Assembly: GCF_020567705.1 (NCBI RefSeq)
Contig: NZ_JAJDJU010000024.1
Location: 1 to 33,056 of the forward strand
DNA from: Acidocella sp. KAb 2-4
GTDB lineage: Bacteria; Pseudomonadota; Alphaproteobacteria; Acetobacterales; Acetobacteraceae
DNA: 33,056 nucleotides
Reading direction: 5' to 3'
Shown here: positions 23,663-31,101 of the stretch, piece after piece
Layout of the letters: every line of letters starts with the position of its first letter
Numbering within the stretch: the first letter of the stretch is position 1
The notes under the pieces: generated by a model
Seen by the model: the letters and a program-made list of their open reading frames with translations, nothing else
Told to the model about the DNA's origin: nothing
Databases searched by the model: none
Program-made: the position numbers and the translations under genes

Positions 23663-24580
23663 ATGCGCTTCACGCTCAAGCAGATCGCCTATTTCGTCGC
23701 CACCGCGGAAACCGGCAGCATCACGCAGGCGTCGGAGCGTGTGAACATCTCGCAGCCCTCCATCTCCTCGGCCATCACGGCGCTGGAGGAAGCCTACGGC
23801 ATCCAGCTTTTCATCCGCCACCATGCGCAGGGCCTCTCGCTCACCGCCGAGGGGCAGCGTTTCCTGCGCGAGGCCCGCGCCCTGTTGCTACAAGCCGAAG
23901 AGGTGGAGAGCGCCGCCATGGTCATCTCCTCGCGCGTCGCCGGGCCGCTGGAGGTTGGTTGCCTGTCCACGCTGTTCCCGCTGGTGATCCCCGAGCTGCT
24001 CTCGCAGTTCCGCCGCCGGCACGAGGCCGCGCGCGCCTCCGCCATCGCGGGCAGCCAGGCTGAGCTGTTCGAGCATCTGCGCACCGGCCATATCTCCCTG
24101 CTGCTCACCTACGACCTCGCCATCCCGCCGGATTTCGATTTCCTTCCCTTGGCGCCGGTGCCGCCCTATGCCTTCGTCGGCGCGACGCACCCCTTCGCCC
24201 GCCGCCGCTCAGTGCTGTTGCGCGAACTGGCCGAGGATAATTTCCTCCTGCTCGACCTGCCGATGAGCCGTGATTATTTCCTCTCTCTATTCCGGCAGGC
24301 CGGGGTCAGCCCGAACATCACAGCGCGCTACGCATATATCGATGTCATCCGCAGCCTAGTCGGCCGTGGCGAGGGGTACAGCCTGGCGAACGCGCAGCCG
24401 AAGAATCTCTCCACGCTCGATGGCCGCAAACTCACCTATCTGGCGCTCGAAGACACGCTGCGTCCACTCAATTACGGCATCGCCCTGTTCCGCGGCCTGC
24501 GCCGCACGCCAACCACCGAGGCATTCATCGCACTCTGCCAGGAATTGCTGCTGGGCCAGCCGCTGCCCGGCACACGCTAG
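23663..24580 (+). CDS. LysR-family transcriptional regulator
   Basis: A 305-aa LysR-type regulator. Residues 1-60 hold the winged helix-turn-helix, with TLKQIAYFVATAETGSITQASE and QPSISSAITALEEAYG; residues about 90-295 are the effector-binding domain. The 98-bp divergent region towards the DUF1028 gene includes the repeated pentamer GCTAA at 23589 and 23632 but no dyad I would call an operator. The stop TAG shares a CTAG with the convergent ArgE-like gene (24577-24580). Likely targets are the DUF1028 gene and neighbouring catabolic operons. The effector is unknown. Confidence 0.9.
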   Translation: MRFTLKQIAYFVATAETGSITQASERVNISQPSISSAITALEEAYGIQLFIRHHAQGLSLTAEGQRFLREARALLLQAEEVESAAMVISSRVAGPLEVGCLSTLFPLVIPELLSQFRRRHEAARASAIAGSQAELFEHLRTGHISLLLTYDLAIPPDFDFLPLAPVPPYAFVGATHPFARRRSVLLRELAEDNFLLLDLPMSRDYFLSLFRQAGVSPNITARYAYIDVIRSLVGRGEGYSLANAQPKNLSTLDGRKLTYLALEDTLRPLNYGIALFRGLRRTPTTEAFIALCQELLLGQPLPGTR

Positions 24581-25710
24581 TAAAGCGTGGCGATCACCCG
24601 GTCTAGAAACGCATCGCAGGCCGCGAGCTCGTCGCGCGTGACATATTCATCCGCCTTGTGCGCGCGGTCGATGCTGCCTGGTCCGCAAATCACCGTCTGC
24701 ATGCCAAGCGCCTCGGCAAACAGCCCGGCCTCTGTGCCAAAACCGATCTTGCCGGTTTGCGCCGCCCCCGCAGCTACCAATGCGATTTGCGCAATGGCCG
24801 CGTCACGCGGCGTTTCCACCCCCGGATAGGCGTTGGTCACCCGCACCTCCACCGCCCCGCCATCGGACGAGGCGGCGAGACGCCGCCCCGCCGCACCGAG
24901 CCGGGCCAGCAGCGCATCCGTATCCTCGCCCGCGAGATGGCGGATCTCAAACTCGATTTCACAGAGATCAGGCACGATATTGAGCGCCACGCCGCCTCTG
25001 ATGGTACCCGCATGCAGGCTGGTGAAGGGGAACGGATAGGCATCATCGCGCCGCCCGCGCGTCAATTCCTCCTGCACCACCCGCATTTCCTGTAACATAT
25101 CGCTGGCCAGCATAATCGCGTTGCACCCCAGCGCCGGGTTGGCCGAATGCGCGGCCCTGCCCTGGCAGCAGATGCATCCCGCGATCTTGCCCTTATGCCC
25201 GGTAATCACCCGCTGTTCCGTCGGCTCACCAATAATGCAGCCCTGCGCCTGGAAGTTTTCCGCCCGTAGCCGGGCCAGCAAATCCCGCACACCTACACAG
25301 CCGATTTCCTCATCATAGGAAAAAACCAGATGCAGCGGCCGCGTCAGTTTTGCTGCATCGCAGCGCCCGGCGGCGGTGAGCATGGCGGCGAGAAACCCCT
25401 TCATGTCAGATGCCCCGCGCGCATAAAGCCGCCCGTCTTTCTCCGTTAGTGTGAACGGATCCGAGTGCCAATCCTGCCCCGCCACCGGCACCACATCGCT
25501 ATGCCCGGAGAGCACGATTCCCGCCCCCGTGGCGGGGCCGAAACTCGCCAGCATGTTGAATTTCCCAGGCTTCGCACCTGCGAGAATATGAATCCGTCCA
25601 CCCGCTTCGGTAATCCTCTCAGCAGCATGACGGATCAACGCCTCGTTGCTCTCAGCACTGATGGTCGGAAAAGCGGCCAGCTCGGCCAGCGTGGCGACGG
25701 TATCGGACAT
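24577..25710 (-). CDS. ArgE-like M20 deacylase (acetylornithine deacetylase family)
   Basis: A 377-aa zinc-dependent M20 amidohydrolase of the ArgE/DapE type. Metal and catalytic residues are visible: H70 and D72 (SGHSDVVP), D102 (GASDMKG), the Glu pair E134-E135 (SYDEEIG), GEPTEQ around 160-165, and the C-terminal His in DRAHKADEYV. The dimerisation (lid) domain with AAHSANP is present. It would remove an acyl group from an amino acid or amine such as N-acetylornithine. Being embedded among guanidino/amine catabolism genes rather than arginine synthesis genes, it may act on an acylated catabolic intermediate. It converges with the LysR gene and diverges from the NCS1 operon at 26058. Confidence 0.88.
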   Translation of the reverse strand: MSDTVATLAELAAFPTISAESNEALIRHAAERITEAGGRIHILAGAKPGKFNMLASFGPATGAGIVLSGHSDVVPVAGQDWHSDPFTLTEKDGRLYARGASDMKGFLAAMLTAAGRCDAAKLTRPLHLVFSYDEEIGCVGVRDLLARLRAENFQAQGCIIGEPTEQRVITGHKGKIAGCICCQGRAAHSANPALGCNAIMLASDMLQEMRVVQEELTRGRRDDAYPFPFTSLHAGTIRGGVALNIVPDLCEIEFEIRHLAGEDTDALLARLGAAGRRLAASSDGGAVEVRVTNAYPGVETPRDAAIAQIALVAAGAAQTGKIGFGTEAGLFAEALGMQTVICGPGSIDRAHKADEYVTRDELAACDAFLDRVIATLY

Positions 25711-26057
25711 TGCTCCGTTCTAGCAAAACATCCAGCCCTGTCCACGCATCAAAAAACGCCTTCGTTTTGAGCAGGATCGCCGCGACGATTGCCTTATCTT
25801 TCACCATAGCTACGGGGAACGCTCTCCCCTGCTTCAGGAAATTCGATGCAACGCCTCGACAAGTTCGTGTAAGCATTGTGTCAAGAAATTCAAGTGGAGT
25901 GTTCCGTTCATGCCGCGTGCTTCGCGCTATGATGGTTTATCAAAATTTCAGCACACCCCGCCGGGCCCTGCGCGGCGGCGGCAACCAGTCGCCCAGTCCT
26001 TCCCCTTCACCCCAGGCGCCATTCCGGCGCGATAAGTAAAAGATAAGGAGGCCGTCC
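25711..26057. promoter_or_regulatory. Long structured leader/promoter region before the NCS1 operon
   Basis: This 347-bp gap separates divergent argE-like and NCS1 genes and holds no credible gene. It contains several short hairpins: AAAACG-CCTT-CGTTTT near 25753-25768, GGGGA/TCCCC (25814-25818/25825-25829), CCGCCG/CGGCGG (25958-25963/25973-25978) and GCGCC/GGCGC (26016-26020/26026-26030). The last lies just before the strong ribosome site AAGGAGG (26045-26051). I do not recognise a known riboswitch, and specifically not a guanidine-I pattern. Confidence 0.4.
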
Positions 26058-27440
26058 ATGGCTACCGAACGTCCAGGTGCTGTCGAGCAGCACACCATTT
26101 ACCAAATTCCGACGGATCAGCGTCACGGCACGTTCCGCGATCTTTTCACCATCTGGTTCGGCTCGAACATCATGATGCTGACCATCGTGACCGGCGCGCT
26201 CGCCACCACGGTATTCAAGCTAGACCTCGTCTCCTCCATCCTCGCCATCGCCATCGGCAACTTCGTTGGCGCCATCTTCATGGCCTTGCACGCCGCCCAA
26301 GGGCCGCAGCTTGGCGTGCCGCAGATGGTGCAGACGCGCGGGCAATTCGGCTCCATGGGCGCGGTGCTGGTGGTGGCCATCGTCATCATCATGTATGTCG
26401 GCTTCCTCGCCTCCAACATCGTGCTCGGCGGGCAATCGCTGCACACCATCACCCCTGGCATCAACCAAAACCTGCTGATCGTCCTGATCGCCGGTGTCAG
26501 CGTCATTGCCACCATCTTTGGCCACGACCTGATTCACGCCTATGCCCGCGTCCTTACCTATGGCTCGGGCGCCGCCCTGGTGCTCACCTTCGTCTGGATG
26601 GTGTTTATCCATGGCCTGCCCGCCGGGGTCATGCATCTGAACAGCTTCAGCCTCGCGGGATTCTGTTCGATGATCTCCGTCGGCGCGCTTTGGCAGATCG
26701 CCTACGCCCCCTATGTTTCCGATTATACCCGCTACATGCCGCACGACACGGGTGCCGGCCCGGCCTTCTGGGCCTCCTATTGGGGCTGCACGCTCGGCTC
26801 CATCCTGCCCATGATTCTGGGCGCGCTGCTCGGCCTCGTCGCCGCCAATGGCGATCCGGTCGGCGGGCTCACCACCTTCACCGGCGCCGCCGCGGTGCCG
26901 ATCATCGTCATCTTCTCCATCGGCATCGCCGGCACCAACGCCATGAATCTTTATTGCGGCGTGCTCTCCACCATCACCCTGTTCCACACCTTCATCCCGT
27001 CCTGGAAGGCGGGGCCGATGGCGCGCATCGTCACCGCGATCGTCATCACCCTCATCGGCCTAGCCATCGCGCTGTTCGCGGCTGGCAACTTCCTCACCAA
27101 CTACACCAACTTCATCCTCCTGCTGCTCTACGTGCTGGTACCGTGGACAGCAATCAACCTCGTCGATTTCTACCTCGTCCGCCATGGCGATTACGATGTG
27201 GACTCGTTCTTCACCGCCGAGGGCGGCGTGTATGGGCGCTACAACAAGCTGGCGATTGGCTGCTACCTGTTCGGCATCCTCATCCAGCTCCCCTTCGTCG
27301 ACACCACGCTCTACACCGGGCCGATCGCCAATATGCTTGGCGGCGTCGATATCTCCTGGATCGTCGGCCTCGCGGTGATCAGCCCGGTTTATTACCTGCT
27401 GGCCAAGCGCCGCGCGCCCAAGCTGGCCGGAGCCGCCTGA
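26058..27440 (+). CDS. Second NCS1-family nucleobase/cation symporter
   Basis: A 460-aa transporter with about 12 membrane helices, of the NCS1 family. It shares the family landmarks with the permease at 9821: HAAQGPQLGVPQMVQTRGQFG, YAPYVSDYTRYMP and PWTAINLVDFYLVRHGDYDVDSFF. AAGGAGG is 6 nt before the ATG. It heads a tight five-gene operon; the amidase starts 2 bp after its stop. In this setting it probably imports a nitrogen compound (amide, ureide, nucleobase or guanidino compound) for the enzymes encoded downstream. It differs enough from the first NCS1 protein to suggest a different substrate rather than a recent duplicate. Confidence 0.92.
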   Translation: MATERPGAVEQHTIYQIPTDQRHGTFRDLFTIWFGSNIMMLTIVTGALATTVFKLDLVSSILAIAIGNFVGAIFMALHAAQGPQLGVPQMVQTRGQFGSMGAVLVVAIVIIMYVGFLASNIVLGGQSLHTITPGINQNLLIVLIAGVSVIATIFGHDLIHAYARVLTYGSGAALVLTFVWMVFIHGLPAGVMHLNSFSLAGFCSMISVGALWQIAYAPYVSDYTRYMPHDTGAGPAFWASYWGCTLGSILPMILGALLGLVAANGDPVGGLTTFTGAAAVPIIVIFSIGIAGTNAMNLYCGVLSTITLFHTFIPSWKAGPMARIVTAIVITLIGLAIALFAAGNFLTNYTNFILLLLYVLVPWTAINLVDFYLVRHGDYDVDSFFTAEGGVYGRYNKLAIGCYLFGILIQLPFVDTTLYTGPIANMLGGVDISWIVGLAVISPVYYLLAKRRAPKLAGAA

Positions 27441-27442
27441 CC

Positions 27443-28240
27443 ATGCGGCTGGCGCTGTGGCAGACACAGGGGCACGGGGCCGACAAGGCGGCAAATCTCG
27501 CCGCCCTGTCCGGCACCGCCCGCGCCGCCGCCGCTGCCGGGGCCACGCTGCTGCTCACGCCGGAATGCTGGCTGAGCGGCTACAACGTCGAGGGCGCCGC
27601 CGGTGCCGAACCGGCGAACGGCCCCGCCTTCACCGCCATCGCGGCGCTGGCGCGCGAGAGCGCCATCGCCATCGCCTATGGTTATGCTGAGCGCGACGGC
27701 GGCGCGATTTACAACAGCGCCGCGGTGGTTGGGCCAGATGGCGCGCGCCTCGGCCATTATCGCAAAACGCATCTGTTCGGTGATTTCGAACGCCGCGCCT
27801 ATGCGCCGGGCACCTCCTTCTGCCGCCCGTTCTCCCATGCCGGTTTCCAGATCGCCCTGCTGATCTGCTACGATGTCGAGTTCCCCGAGGCGGTGCGCGC
27901 CACCGCCCTGGCGGGAGCGGATCTCATTCTCATCCCCACCGCGCTCACGCCGGAATACGGCGCCGTGCCCAAATTCATCGTTCCCGCGCGGGCCGTGGAG
28001 AACCAGATTTTCGTCGCCTATTGCAACCATGCCGGGGTCGAAAACGGCCTCACTTATCTCGGCGGCTCCTGCATCGCCGCCCCCGACGGCCGCAAGCTCG
28101 CCGAGGCGGGCACAGGCGACGCCCTGCTCATCGCCGATCTCGACCCCGCGCTGATTTCCGCCTGCGCCGCCACGTTTCCCTACCGCGCCGAGCGGCGCCC
28201 CGCGCTTTACGCCCGTTCTCTGCTTGGAGGTTCCGAATGA
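27443..28240 (+). CDS. Nitrilase-superfamily amidase (DavA-like)
   Basis: A 265-aa carbon-nitrogen hydrolase. The catalytic triad is E41 (LLTPECWLSGYN), K108 (YRKTHLFGDFE) and C142 (LLICYDVEFPE), the last in the IC-Y-D-x-E-F-P-E context of 5-aminovaleramide amidase (DavA) and related aliphatic amidases. It would hydrolyse a carboxamide to an acid plus ammonia in the cytoplasm. ATG at 27443 lies 2 bp after the NCS1 stop; its stop overlaps the APC permease ATG. One fitting substrate is 4-guanidinobutyramide, the product of arginine 2-monooxygenase, which would feed the guanidinobutyrase at 12394; 5-aminovaleramide is the alternative. It lacks the sequence features I associate with N-carbamoylputrescine amidase. 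Confidence 0.88.
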   Translation: MRLALWQTQGHGADKAANLAALSGTARAAAAAGATLLLTPECWLSGYNVEGAAGAEPANGPAFTAIAALARESAIAIAYGYAERDGGAIYNSAAVVGPDGARLGHYRKTHLFGDFERRAYAPGTSFCRPFSHAGFQIALLICYDVEFPEAVRATALAGADLILIPTALTPEYGAVPKFIVPARAVENQIFVAYCNHAGVENGLTYLGGSCIAAPDGRKLAEAGTGDALLIADLDPALISACAATFPYRAERRPALYARSLLGGSE

Positions 28241-29631
28241 CCCATAGCCTGCGCAAAGACTCGCTCTCGTTCTTCGAATCCCTCACCCTCGGCGTGGCGG
28301 GCTCCGGCCCCGCCAACGCCATCTCGCTGGCCATGGGCGCGCTCATCGGCACGGCGGGGCTGCGCAGCCCGCTTTACGTCCTCATTTTCGCCGTGCCCAT
28401 GCTGGGCATCGCGCTGGCCTACAAGGCGCTCAACAAACGCGTGACCCATGCCGGCGCCGCCTTTAACTGGGTCGGCCTCACCTTCGGCAAATTCCACGGC
28501 TTCATGTCCGGCTGGGCGCTGATCACGGCGCAGATGATCTTCATCATCTCCGGCGTGGTGCCGCTCTCCACCGCGGTGCTGGACTTCATCAATCCCAACC
28601 TCGCCAATAGCGTGCCGCTCACTACCGGGTTATCCGCCGTCTGGTTCCTGGCCATCGTCGGCGTCATCATGTTTGGCATCAAAACGACCAGCTACCTGCA
28701 GATCCTGATGGTCGCCTTCGAGATGCTGGTGCTGCTTGCCGTCGGCGCCGCCGCGCTGGTGCATGCGCATGGCATGGCTTACGCCAATCCCTGGTCGTGG
28801 CACGCATATTCGCCGGGCTATTTCTTCTCCAGCGCCACCATGCCCGAATTCTCCGCCGCCGCGCTCAGCGTCATCTTCCTCTATTGGGGGTGGGACGTCA
28901 CCGCCAATCTTGGTGAAGAAACCGCCAATGGCGAGCATGCCGCCGGCAATGGCGGGCTGTCGGGCGTGTTCGTCACCATCTTCCTGTATTCGCTCTACGC
29001 CATCGCCACGCTGATGCTGCTCACCGCGGCGCAGACCTCCAACGATTCCAGCAACCTGCTCTACAGCATCGCGCTTGCCGCCGGGCTTGGGCGCACGGGC
29101 GGGCTGATCGTCTCCATCGCCGTCATCTTCTCCTCCGCCGCCACGGTGCAAACCGGCATGCTGCAAGTCACGCGCACGCTCTTCGCCATGGGGCGCGATG
29201 GTGCCCTGCCCTTCAACTTCGGCAAGGTCAGCCCACGCACGCAAAACCCCAGCACCGGCACCTGGTGGCTCATAGGCACTGGGCTGGCGGGCATCCTCAT
29301 CACGGGCTTCATGCCCTCCGTCAGCGCCATCCTCTCCGACGCCGTGGCCGCCAGCGGCCTGCAAGTGGCGTATTATTTCGGCATGGCCGGGCTGGTCTGC
29401 TTCTGGGTGCATCGCAAGGCTTACCGCACTTCCTGGGGGCAATATTTGCTTTACGGCGTATATCCGGGCCTCAGCGCCGTCGGGCTGATCGCCACCGGGC
29501 TCTACGCCATCACCACCTTCAACCGCACCACCGCCGCCGTGGGCATCGGCACGCTGCTGGCCGGTGTGCTGTTCTTCCGCCCGCGCCGCTACGTGGTCGA
29601 GGGTGAACTCGCCGCCGTCACGACCGAATAA
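28237..29631 (+). CDS. APC-superfamily amino acid/amine permease
   Basis: A 464-aa inner-membrane protein with about 12 helices, of the amino acid-polyamine-organocation superfamily. Helix 1 carries GVAGSGPANAISLAMGALIG at about residues 19-40, which resembles the unwound GSG substrate-binding segment of APC transporters. The middle has YWGWDVTANLGEETANGE, similar to helix 6 and the following loop in this family. ATG at 28237 overlaps the amidase stop (ATGA). It lies between an amidase and an aldehyde dehydrogenase/amine dehydrogenase pair, so amines such as putrescine, agmatine or histamine, or an amino acid, are reasonable substrates. This is inference from context. Confidence 0.9.
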   Translation: MTHSLRKDSLSFFESLTLGVAGSGPANAISLAMGALIGTAGLRSPLYVLIFAVPMLGIALAYKALNKRVTHAGAAFNWVGLTFGKFHGFMSGWALITAQMIFIISGVVPLSTAVLDFINPNLANSVPLTTGLSAVWFLAIVGVIMFGIKTTSYLQILMVAFEMLVLLAVGAAALVHAHGMAYANPWSWHAYSPGYFFSSATMPEFSAAALSVIFLYWGWDVTANLGEETANGEHAAGNGGLSGVFVTIFLYSLYAIATLMLLTAAQTSNDSSNLLYSIALAAGLGRTGGLIVSIAVIFSSAATVQTGMLQVTRTLFAMGRDGALPFNFGKVSPRTQNPSTGTWWLIGTGLAGILITGFMPSVSAILSDAVAASGLQVAYYFGMAGLVCFWVHRKAYRTSWGQYLLYGVYPGLSAVGLIATGLYAITTFNRTTAAVGIGTLLAGVLFFRPRRYVVEGELAAVTTE

Positions 29632-29640
29632 GGATCCTCC

Positions 29641-31101
29641 ATGACCGAACAGACCCATGCCGGCTGGCAGTCACGCGCCGCCAGCCTCCGGCTGCCGCAT
29701 GCCGATGGCGGCGCCACCTACACCAAGCGCAACCCCGCCACGGGCGCGGCGCTGGGCCAGATATCGCGCGGCGGCGAGGCGGAAATCGACCGCGCTGTTG
29801 CCGCCGCGCGCGCGGCGTTTGACGACAAGCGCTGGCGCGGCAAGCCAATGGCCGAGCGACAGGCGATCCTGCTCAAACTGGTGGCGCTGATCGAGGCCAA
29901 TACCGAGCGCCTCGCCCTGGCCGAAAGCCTGGACATGGGCAAGCCCGTGGCCGAGGCCGCCGCCATCGACATCCCCGGCGCCGCCGCCGTTTGGCGCTAT
30001 TACGCCGAGGCGCTGGACAAATTCTGCGGCGAGGCCGCACCCGCCAACCCCGGCAACCTGGCGGTGGTCACGCGCGAGCCGCTGGGCGTGGTCGGCGCCA
30101 TCGTGCCCTGGAATTTTCCGTTTGACATGGCGGCCTGGAAATCCGCCCCCGCCCTGGCGGCGGGCAATTCTGTGGTGCTGAAACCCTCCGAGCGTTCGCC
30201 CTACACCGCGCTGATGCTGGCCGAGATGGCGCGCGAGGCGGGTATCCCCGAGGGCGTGTTCAACGTTGTCACCGGCTTCGGCGGCGAGGCCGGCAAGGCC
30301 CTGGCGCTGCATCCAGATGTCGATTGCCTGGCCTTCACCGGCTCCACCCGCACCGGACGCATGCTGATGGGCTATTCCGGCGAGTCCAACCTCAAACAGG
30401 TCTGGCTGGAGCTGGGCGGCAAGAGCCCCAACCTCGTCTTCGCCGACGCCGATCTCGACGCCGCCGCCCAGATGGCCGCGTTCGGAATCTTCTTCAATGC
30501 TGGGCAGGTCTGTTCGGCCAACTCCCGCCTGCTGGTGGAGCGCTCGATCCACGCCGCCTTCGTCGAGCGCCTCGTGGCCCAGGCCGCCGTCTACCAGCCC
30601 GGCGACCCGCTCGATCCGGCAAGCAAGATGGGCGCGCTCGTCGACGCCGCGCATCAAGCGCATGTGCTGGGCGCCATCGCGGCCGGCAAGGCCCATGCCC
30701 GCCTCGTCTGCGGCGGCGCCGCGGCCGAGGTGCTGCCCGGCGGCGCCTTCGTGCAGCCGACGATCTTCGACCATGCCGATCCGGCCTCGCCGCTGGTGCG
30801 TGACGAGATTTTCGGCCCGGTGCTGGCGGTGGTGCCGTTCGATACCGAAGACGAGGCGATCCGCATCGCCAATGATTCCGAATACGGGCTCGCCGCCTCG
30901 GTCTGGACGCGCGACATCAACCGCGCCCTGCGCGTCTCGGCGGCGCTCAACGTCGGCACCGTGTCGGTGAACACGGTCGACGCGCTCTCCCCGCAAACCC
31001 CGTTCGGCGGCACCAAGCGCTCCGGCTTCGGGCGCGATCTCTCGCCCCACGCCCTGGACAAATTCTCCAGCCTCAAAACCACCTGGATCAAATACGCATG
31101 A
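29641..31101 (+). CDS. PuuC/KauB-like aldehyde dehydrogenase
   Basis: A 486-aa NAD(P)-dependent aldehyde dehydrogenase. The catalytic nucleophile is C291 ([13 protein letters not shown]) and the general base E257 ([10 protein letters not shown]). The cofactor-binding FTGSTRTGR and [12 protein letters not shown] motifs are intact. The overall pattern, with [32 protein letters not shown] and EIFGPVLAV, fits PuuC/KauB, which oxidise 4-aminobutyraldehyde derivatives, including 4-guanidinobutyraldehyde. It begins 9 bp after the APC permease, and its stop overlaps the ATG of the flavin amine dehydrogenase. That pairing implies that the aldehyde formed by the dehydrogenase is its substrate. Confidence 0.92.
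   Translation: MTEQTHAGWQSRAASLRLPHADGGATYTKRNPATGAALGQISRGGEAEIDRAVAAARAAFDDKRWRGKPMAERQAILLKLVALIEANTERLALAESLDMGKPVAEAAAIDIPGAAAVWRYYAEALDKFCGEAAPANPGNLAVVTREPLGVVGAIVPWNFPFDMAAWKSAPALAAGNSVVLKPSERSPYTALMLAEMAREAGIPEGVFNVVTGFGGEAGKALALHPDVDCLAFTGSTRTGRMLMGYSGESNLKQVWLELGGKSPNLVFADADLDAAAQMAAFGIFFNAGQVCSANSRLLVERSIHAAFVERLVAQAAVYQPGDPLDPASKMGALVDAAHQAHVLGAIAAGKAHARLVCGGAAAEVLPGGAFVQPTIFDHADPASPLVRDEIFGPVLAVVPFDTEDEAIRIANDSEYGLAASVWTRDINRALRVSAALNVGTVSVNTVDALSPQTPFGGTKRSGFGRDLSPHALDKFSSLKTTWIKYA

Noticed and set aside
25711-26057. Guanidine riboswitch before the NCS1 operon
   Set aside because: I looked for ykkC-type and paired ACGR-loop hairpins because of the guanidino context, but found no convincing match to the conserved cores.
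26690-27442. His/Arg-rich N-terminal extension of the amidase frame
   Set aside because: This is an out-of-frame reading of the NCS1 permease; the nitrilase domain begins at the ATG at 27443.
27443-28240. N-carbamoylputrescine amidase (AguB)
   Set aside because: Same superfamily, but the sequence around the catalytic residues resembles DavA-type aliphatic amidases, and no agmatine deiminase gene is present.
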